64,000 nt of DNA from Valencia hispanica (Eukaryota > Chordata > Actinopteri > Cyprinodontiformes > Valenciidae): NCBI GenBank assembly GCA_963556495.2, contig OY747704.1, positions 40,744,501-40,808,500 of the forward strand, in the 5' to 3' direction. Shown in pieces: positions 50,401 through 60,242 of the stretch (position 1 is its first letter; the number at the start of each line of letters is the position of its first letter). Both the position numbers and the translations under genes were made by a program. The notes under the pieces are model-generated. The model was not told the origin of the DNA and did no database searches. It saw only the letters and a list, made by a program, of their open reading frames with translations.

Positions 50401-53400
50401 GGAAATTATTTTGATACCCTGTTTCTAAGGCTGTTTCCCTGATGTGGACCTTCAGTTTTTAGTTTTATGCTGGTATATTGTGGGGTTTTTTTTCTCGCTC
50501 TCCTCAGCTCACAGACCTCGGTCCCCTCGACAGAACAACGTGGGGCGAGCTTCCCCCGGCTCTTCCTCGCTCTCCTCACCCCAGACGGGAACAGCTCCTG
50601 TGGAAACTGTTACGACGCTGACATCAGCTTCCTCTCCCACTGGTGCTAGCCCCGCCCCCAACATGGTTGCCTCTCCATCTGGGGAGGGTGAGATTAAATT
50701 GCAAAAATAAAGTTTGAAATATTTTATTTCAAGTTCAACCTTTTAGTGAAATTGGAAGCTTTTTTGGGGATATGGACTTTGGTTTTGCACTTCTAGAGAC
50801 TGAAATCAGATGGAATGGAGAGGATCTGAATATGAAATTTTATGTCCTTCCAGATATTTTCAGTTGGATTTTAGGTCTGGACTTTGACTAGGCCATTCTA
50901 ACCTTTGAATATGCTTTGATCTGAACCACTTCATTGTAGCTCTGGCTGTATGTTTATTATCCTCCTGGAAAGAGAATATCCGTCCCAGTCTCAAACCTTT
51001 GCCTATAACCCGTTTTCTTTCAAGATTTCCTACAACTTTACAGCTTTGACCAACTTTACCTGCCCCTGCCAAAAAAGCAGCATAATACAACCACCATTTA
51101 TTTTATTTTTTTCAGTGATGTGTTCATTTTTGGGCACTCATTAAGGTTTGCCTGAAAAGCCAAAAGGTCACATTGTGGTCTCATCCGACCAGAGCCTGTT
51201 CTTCCACATGTTTGCATTCTGCGTGTGGCTTGTTGCAAACTGCTTTCTGTCAGACAGCAACAGTCTTCAGTCAGAGGCCGCATCAGATTCATTGCAAAAC
51301 TGACTGCTACCGGAAATCCTTCCTGCCCACAGCATCGCCATCCACAACAAAACTCTTTGAAGACTCTTCAGTGATATGAGTTACAATATTTAGTTTCCCT
51401 TTGGGTTAAATAAATAATTTAATTTAATTTGCAAACAGGACTTTTTAGGTCTTGCTTTAAAAAAAGACTTTCTCCCTGCAACTACATAAAAACAAAAGCC
51501 CAGCTTTGGTGGAGTGCGCGAGTAATAGTTATGCTGTTAATAACACCGTTACCTTGGGTCTCCTGGCTGCTTTGCTTATACATGATTAATTAGATGTTAG
51601 CACTTGGGATATTGCTTTGTCACCTAACCCAGAACTTTAACTTTGACCTTTCTGCTGTATTGTTCAGTCTTTATAATGCTGTTTGTTCACTAACAAACTT
51701 TACATAACTGGTGCATTTATACTAATTAAATTACACAAAAGATGGACTCCAGTTAATAATTATGATCTGCAGTTTTTCTTTTAATTCAGTTACTTTACAC
51801 TAGAATAGCCTATGTATATTTGAATGATTGGAGCAGGTTTAGGGAGAATTAGAATGTTTATATAAATATACTTAACTTTCATCATACATATTCAGTTGTA
51901 AAAGATAAATAAATAAAATAATAATTTCTAGTTGTAACCACCAAAAATAGAGTAGAATAGAATAATTATTTATTGTCCCAGAATGGGGAAATTCAGGTGT
52001 AACAGCAGCAAAGGGACAGATAATAGAAGAATTCACGATCACACAATGGTAGTAAAAGTATAAAAACAGAATTAAGAATAATATATATATACATTAAGGA
52101 CACCATTTCAAAAACCAAAGTACTGTGCAGTTATTAAAAATGAAGTGGCAAACTCTGATTAGAATGTGCAACTGAGTAGGATAATTTAAAAAATGGTGAA
52201 TATTTACAGAATGTGCATGTGTACTTGTGCAATAAAAAGTAAAAGGGTAAACGTATTATTTCCAAGAAGTTAATAGAATATAAACTGAGAGACAGATGTG
52301 CAAATAGCAGCCACAGAAATGTTAAATGAATCAAATAGTGCAAATTACAGCAGTGATGTAAACATTATTGAGTTTGTTGGGAGCAGTTCTGGTTGTGAAG
52401 TCTAAAATATCCTGACTGAACAGTCTTTTGAAAAGATAAAGCAAATTATTCATATTTTAAAGATATAATTTGGTTATTTCTCAAGGCAGTTGCTTGTAGC
52501 AGGATTTATTTAGGGTAGGGCCGGATTTAGAAGGATAAGGACCCCTGGCCTGGAGCCAGTTCTGGTGCCTATAATCTTTTACTCATGCAAACCACAGAAC
52601 ACTGATGGGTAGCCCCAAACATTAGTGTGTATGAATTGGTTGGCCTAAATTTATAAAAATTCAGCAATTTCAAAACGCCACAGCTGAAATGGCCCTTTGA
52701 GTTTAATAGGAGGTACAGTAGGCCCGTTTCAATTAGATGAGTTCCTGGAGATTTCTGGGAGAGGGGAAGCTGACAGGGAAAATCCACTGGCCCGCTCCTC
52801 TCAGCTGTTTTCTCCATACAAAATTGGCCCTTTAAGGAATTTGCTATGGCGTCAGCATATCGCAACCGTTTCAGCAGTGATTGACGTGACTGATCAGCAC
52901 CAAAGGGGGCCTACAGCAGCAGAGAATAACGAGATTGACGATGGCAGAAGCAGAAATGGTTTTTGTTTGCCATGTTGTCATAAACTGCTTCTCCAGGAAC
53001 TCTTCTGATTTTACAAATGCCGGTTGTTTGCCGATGTCTGCTGAAACAATTTCCCCCCGGAGTGAACCACAGTTCCCGCCTTGCTACTCTACATTTTCGA
53101 GTACATACTCCAGCGCTGGTACTCCGTTGGTTCTTCAAATGGCCCAGAAAGTTGTCCTTTGGGTCCGGGGCAGTGAAATGGAGACACACGCATACTGTGA
53201 AGTTCCTGTAAAATTTCTCTAAGTTCTGATAGTGGAAACGGGCCTAATGCTTGTAAAACATGCATTCAATCGAAAAAAACCTCAATCTTTCTGGGGGTGC
53301 AGGTTACTGCTCCTGCAGGGCCTTTTAATGTCTGGACCAGGGTGGTGCAGTAAAGTGAGCTGATAACAAATGCACACCACAATTTTAAGATAATTATTTG

Positions 53401-53425
53401 TTAGAATAAAATTTGACACAGTATT

Positions 53426-53460
<35 letters not shown>

Positions 53461-56400
53461 AACTTTCCTCTGCTTTTGGTTTAGACTGATCGTTGTTTCA
53501 TTTTTTTATAGCTAAAGAATGTCGTGTCCAGGAGACGAGACAATCCTCTCCCTCAGCAAACAATGAGAACATTAAGCCTTTGGATAACTCTCCTAGTATC
53601 ACAAGACCAGTCTGTAAAGGTACCTTTACTGAAACAGTGTTTAATAAATGTTTTGACATCCTGTGCTGGCATGAAGTAATTTAATTGTATTTTCTGATTA
53701 TTAACATAGTCTGAGTCCGTTTCTCTCTTACTGCAGGACCCCCTTCTATGGCAACTGACCACAGAAAACAAATAGATAATTTGAAGAAATTTAGTGTAGA
53801 TTTTAGAGTAAGTATCTTTCTGTTCTACATGAAACAAGCCTAGTTTAAAATTAAAGACATCTTTTATGTATCTATCCATTGCGCCTCTTTCAGTTGCAGC
53901 CTAGTTCCGGTCCAGACCCTGCCTATGACCAGATGATGACCAAGCCTGTCAGAGACCCATCAGACAAGCCTAAGGATCTTGCCCTGGACAAAGTCTCTGC
54001 AGGTGGCCGTGACGGCACCGAGGAGGGCGTTGCGGCGCTTACCGCCGGCAACTCCGGCGCTTTGCCTGCTCCGGCCGCCAGCGCCGCAAACACCAGTAAG
54101 CCCGGCAGCCCCGCAGCGCCTCCTCCGTCTCCCTTAGCTGCTGACCAGAAGAGAGGAGGGCAGGCTGTGACATCACAAGGAGTTCAGACGACAGCCTCGT
54201 CCGCGTTGAGCGGACACAAACACGAAGAGAAGGAGGAGAAAAAGGAGGCGGTACAAGAGTGAGTGGACTGAGATGTCATGCTTTTTTTTGTTCAGAAACC
54301 ATGAAAACGACACAGTAGGGGTAGATTCAGTAGAAACTGTATGACTTGTACCCAATTTTTGGTTTTTATTAGGCTCACTGTGCTGATTAAAAGTTGTACC
54401 TACAAAATAACATTTAAAAATAAAGCTTACAAGCACATTGTTTTGAGCCATCCTGTGGTTTCTGGTCTTTATAGCACAAGCGGATGCAATAATGCCACAT
54501 GTGTAGTAGATCAGTCGCTTTAAAGCTTTTACAATTTTAAAACGGAAATGTCTTTAGCATCTTGCGGAAGCAATTAGCACAGTTTGCTTGTGAGATTACC
54601 ACCTGGTGGGTATGTTCTGGGGAATTTGGATCCCTACAGTAACTCTGGTTTCTAAAAGGTTGCCAACATTTCCAGATCGAGCATTGTCAAGGAGATGCAG
54701 AAGTTAAAAGCTCAAAATGATCAAGTAATTCTGCTTTACTCCGTTCAGCCTTCCTGTTATCTGCTGAAATTCTCGCGCTCCTACTATCTCGCACTCTGAA
54801 TGAACCAGAAACATGTTGTAGAAAATGGTTTCCTTTCACATAGTTTCCAGCCTCTCTGTGAACGTTGATTTTGTTTTTGTTTTCTTTCCGAGTAGCACCT
54901 TTCACTGCGACTTGTCAGCTGGTATATTGGAAAAGGGTCCGATTTTTGTAGCTCTGCATGGGCCGATCATTGGTCAAAGCAAATAAAGCTATAAACTTGT
55001 CAACAGATTATGTATTTCCAATAAAAATAAATATTTATATATTAGGTTTGATGTATTTTAGCTCCACAGAACAAACTTTGTGAACCAAACATATTGTTGA
55101 CCTAACGGATCCCTCAAATATTAACTTCACTATTTCTTTTTCTTCAGACAAGTAAGAAAATCAACCCTGAACCCAAATGCTAATGAATTCAAACCCAGGT
55201 TTAATACACAGGTCAGTATTTCTGGGTGTAGCAAGTTTACCCAGTGAGCCATTTAAAAAAAAGCTTTACAAACTGAGGTCATTTAACTGATTTTTTTTTT
55301 TTTGTCTCTTCTGCATCCTCAGCCTAAGCCAGCCAACACCCCAACGCCTCCTCGGCCTCAGGGCCAGCCCAGCCCCTCCATCGTGGTGCAGCAGCCTCCC
55401 ACGATGTACGGCTGCTTCCCTCAGATGTATCCGCTGACACCAGTCAGCCCTGGAATTCAGGTGAGACGCACACCTGCTTGCTGGAACTGTTGGCTCTGCT
55501 TTTATTTGCCGTGAATAAAAATGACCTTAAGACAGGTGCAGGTCAATTAGCTCCTTGCCCATCTCAACCATGCATTGATCTGTACCTGCTCTGACAACCT
55601 ATGACTCGGTTCTTTTCTATATTCTACGGTAATTAGATGAGATTACAGAACTTCAGTAAATAATATCTACCAGCAGAAGATCACTTTGTTATTTTTGGTT
55701 TGATCAGCGGTCCAAATCCGTCATATTTTTTAGGAACCGATTGGCCCAAATGGGGAACAGAACCATTATAAATGGTAATGCAAAGTTTTAGACAACAGAA
55801 TTTAATTTTGAGATTTGAGCATTTTTATCACAATCCGTCCACCTAATTCACAATAACAGTTGAAATAAATGACAGATTTTAATTTGAAGGTTTTTAAAAA
55901 AAAATGTTTTTGTTAATTGAAAATGCTTACGTTAACTTTAGGTATGAAAAGGTCAGACATGTTTACAAAATGGGGGAAGTTTGTAATTTTTTTGTTCAGA
56001 TACAGCAAAATAACAGTTTCGGGATTCTTAAAACACTTTTCAATGGGTTTCAGTTGTACGTCTGCTGTATGTAATGTTATCTGTCCTGTGTTGCTTTAAG
56101 AAAAACTTGGTGATCCAACATCAGACAAGTGCAAACAATAACAACTAAAGAGTGGTTCTTTTTCCCTTTTCTCCCCCTCCTCCTCCTCCTTCTTTCTCTC
56201 TCTGGCTCCATTAGAAAAGCATAATATGGAAGGTTTGTGAATTTTTCTAAGATTTTTACTTTTTCAACCCTTGTTTTTGTTCATTTTTATTTAAGCCCAA
56301 TCTGTATTTAGATGATTTTGCTTGCTTGTTGAATTAACGCCATCAGATGTTGGTTTGCCAACTTCTTATTGCAATTCCTTTGAGCTGCCATCACATATGG

Positions 56401-59400
56401 ACCTTTAACATCATCATGTTCCTGTTGGTTTATTCTGTTAACAAACCCAAAACAATAAGGTTCTTGAGCTTTTCTTTTTTTGCTACACCTCATCTTATGA
56501 CAGAAGTGCATGTTTTATATTGTTTAGAAATGATAGTATGTAGGCTACCATAGTTGTGACAGTGTTATAATAGAGAATGCATGTGACCCAAGGTAAGAGA
56601 GATGCATACGTAAATGTTGAGGGAGTAACTGGATGTTGCTAAGCAGGAAGAGGAGTTTTAGAAAACACTAAAAGTTTTATTTAGATTCATTTTTTATGTT
56701 GACTTTCTGTTTTAAGTTTGTTAGAAGACATCAAGAATAAACTTTCTTTCTTTTTTATTATTCTCCAATCGCCTCTCCTTCCAGTCTCCAGCTGTGTACC
56801 AGGTCCAAATGCCTCATATGGCAGTGACCCAGTCTAAACCTTACAGACCAGGTAAAGGTGAGAATAATCATTGTTCCATTTCCTGCTCTTTAAGGTGTTT
56901 TCAGCCAAGATGGTTCCAGTGCTCAGGGCTGAGGTCAGGTCTGTGCTGCTTCTGTTTCCACAGCCAGAGAACCAGCTTGGAGCCTTATTCTGTCTCCTAA
57001 AACGTCACTGCTGTAAATGTCAGACCCTTCATTTGCTGTATTAGCATTTTCGGTAAAGGGTTAAAGTCTGGAGAAAAATCTGAATTTCAGGAAAAACAGA
57101 ATGTTTAATAAATTAATTCATAATGAAATTAGGATCTTAAACTTTGATTTCCTACATCAAAACTTGTTTTGTTACAAACCAATTCAAGTTTATGATTGTA
57201 GGTTGATACTCAATAGATTTAATTGATCCAAGTCTGTCCAAATGGTAAAATACAAACAAAAACAGTGAAGTAGATTTTTAACACATCGGAAAACGGCTTA
57301 AGCACCACGTTTCATGGTTTGAGAGGAAAACAAAAGCAATAAAATTCAACTAAGTAAATATTTTCTTCTCAAATATCCATAAGCTCATGAAATACTGGAA
57401 AGATGTTGAAAATTGAGTCTGACAAAGTAGTTTTAAATAATTATTGGGAACCTAATGGGAACTCTCACAGAGTTAGATTTTATGTTGAAGTTTTGTCATT
57501 TTTGTTATAATTTAGGTGGAAAACAAACCTGAAACTTCCAGCAGTTTTTCGGTACCGGAGGCGGTGCTTGCAGCCTTTTAGCACTGGAACCCGTTTGGTG
57601 GGGAAAACTCCCTAAATCTGCTAAAAATAACTGCACTCGTCATTAAGTGCTTCTATTAGTTTCTGAATACCACTGTTTTCAGAATGCATAGTTATGACTT
57701 TAAAATGCTTCTTCTTTTTTTTTCTTGAACGATGCAAATGTCGGTCTGTTCGTTCCATTCATTCATTAATTTAAGAAAGTTTGCCTCAGATGTTCCTTAT
57801 GTGTCCGCCGTCTCCAGCCAATCAAGCTTATTGTCTATTTCTAAATAACATATATATTTTTTCTAATTCATGGCAACAGTTGATTTTGTTTTGACACTTT
57901 TCTTTGCTAGTGTATTTATGAATTTTATTTTTCACTGAAAATGGGATGCTATTGGTAATCGGTTTTCCTTTCTGTGCTGAAAATATTTTTTGGGGGTATT
58001 TTTGTGAAACGTTTCCCCCTCATTTTTAAAGCATTTGCAATAAAATTGGTGATCAGTAAAGATCATCCGTTCCACACAGTTACTAGAAAACTCAGATAGT
58101 GAATCTAGAAATGTTTTGTTTTTAACCGCAACACGTAACTCTGTTAAATCTTCCGGTTTTGGCTTCTTTTTTTTCAGTCTAATTTTCTACATGAAGGTGA
58201 ATTATTCTAACCATTAAGTCAATAATCTTTCTCTCAACCTGATTCCACCAATGTCAATCTTTAGTGCCCAACATGCCGCAGCAGAGGTCTGACCAGCACC
58301 ACCCGCCTGGCACGCCCACCATGATGCACCCAGCGACCGCAGCAGGTCCGCCTATCGTAGCACCGAACACGGCGTACTCTACGCAGTACTTCACCTGCAG
58401 CCCGCAGCAGTTCACCACTCAGGCGCTTGTTCAGCAGATGCCACACTACCAGTCCCAGGTACAGATCTCTGCCTGATGCACTCGAGAGGAAGTGTTAGAG
58501 GAAGCGTTTTTCACCTGGCTTCTGTAAAATGATCCTCCAGGCGCAGCACGTTTTCAGTCCAGTCATGCAGAGCAGTGCCAGGATAATGGGGCCTCCTACG
58601 CACGGCCAGCCCAGCCTCGTCTCTTCTTCTACTACACAGTACCCAGAGCAGACACACACCATGTATGGTGCGTAGCGCCTGTTGCTCTTGATATGGGCTC
58701 ACTGGCATTTGCATGGCAAATAAAAGCCTTCTGCCAGATGTTTGCCATCGAACGTCCCCTACTAGCTAACAAACCAGCGACCGTAGACTGTGGGGATGAG
58801 ATGCACAATAAGAGTTTTTTTTTAACACTTTATTCTGAATGATCAGCTCAGGTAGCAGGATGTGTCGATTTAGCGCTCTTGTTGCTTTTGCCACAGTGTC
58901 TCCAGGGCCGATGCCTCAGCAGTATCCTCACCCCAGTGCCACCTTACACCCTCACCCTCAGCACCCCCAGCCCTCTGCCACCCCGACAGGCCAAGGCCAG
59001 CAGGGCGGCCCTCCACAGCACGGGGGTCCTCAGAGCCACCCTGCAGCCAGCCCAGTCCAGCATCCTCAGCACCAACAGGCAGCAGCAGGTGATCATCTCC
59101 TCCTAACATGGAGCTGAATCAGCGTTTATCACCGCGGTTGTATGTTTATACGGTCCTGCTGTGCTTCACAGCAGCAGCGGCAGCAGCCCAGGCCCTCCAT
59201 CTATCCAATGCGCCCCCACAGCAGCAGATCTACTCGGCCCTGGCCCCGACGCCCCCCTCCATGACGCCTAACCCACAGTCTCCTCAGGCGTCATTCCCCT
59301 CTGCTCAGCAGACCGTCTACATCCACCCTCAGCAGGTGCAGCATGGCTACAACCCCAACCACATGGCACACATGCAGCAGGTAGGTCACCGCTAGACGGG

Positions 59401-60195
59401 GGGGACCTGGGATCGGCTCATTTCTGTTACCCTGTCAGACTAACAAGCGCCCTTCATTTCTTCCTTATGCATTACTTGGCTGCCTTGTTTCCTTGGGTCT
59501 TACGTTCCTCTCTCTCTCTTCTGTGTCCTCCCTCACTTTGCCTTTTGTCCTTGCTTCCTTCCTCCTTTCCTTCTTCTTTCCAAACATTCCAGTTTGGGGA
59601 TTTTTACAGGAATACTGTCAAGGAACCGTGGCGTGAGGAAAGGTTGTTAAAGGAGTTTAGATCAAAGAAGGTGGATTAAAACTGTAAAAGATCCCTGAGA
59701 GATTCTGGGTTTAACGTGACTTGAATCCTTTATTTCTTCTCTGTTGAACTTTTTTTAAAGTCCCGTTGTTGCATTAGAAACAATGAAGCACATCTGTAAC
59801 CCTTTGAGGTTTGGAGTCCAGCCTTTAGGGGAGAAACGTTCTCTCTTGTCCCAGTTCTAAAGCTCTCTCCCTCCGACTTAGTTTTTTCTGGTGGCTGCGG
59901 TTCCTAAATCCACACAACCAACTCAGTGTTTGCTCCCCTGAGGTTTGAACGGGCAGTAATAAAAAGCTCGTTGAGGAGTGCGAGTGTACAAAACTCACCG
60001 TAACGCCACTTCCACCAGGTTTATAAATAGTGGCTTCAGTCCACAGTGTCCGCTCTGTTAGCTGTAACTGAACAGATTTTCATGGGGCAGTAATGTATTT
60101 CCCATTGATTTTGATTGTGTTCATCTCTCTCTGCTCCTCAGAGCTGTGAACGCCGCCGCCCTGATGCTCCTCGTTTCTGCTGCTTCAGCTTCCAG

Positions 60196-60242
<47 letters not shown>

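Noticed and set aside
52569..53222. Overlapping ORFs of 90-100 codons on both strands
   Set aside because: They lie in a TA-flanked inverted-repeat element and show no domain.
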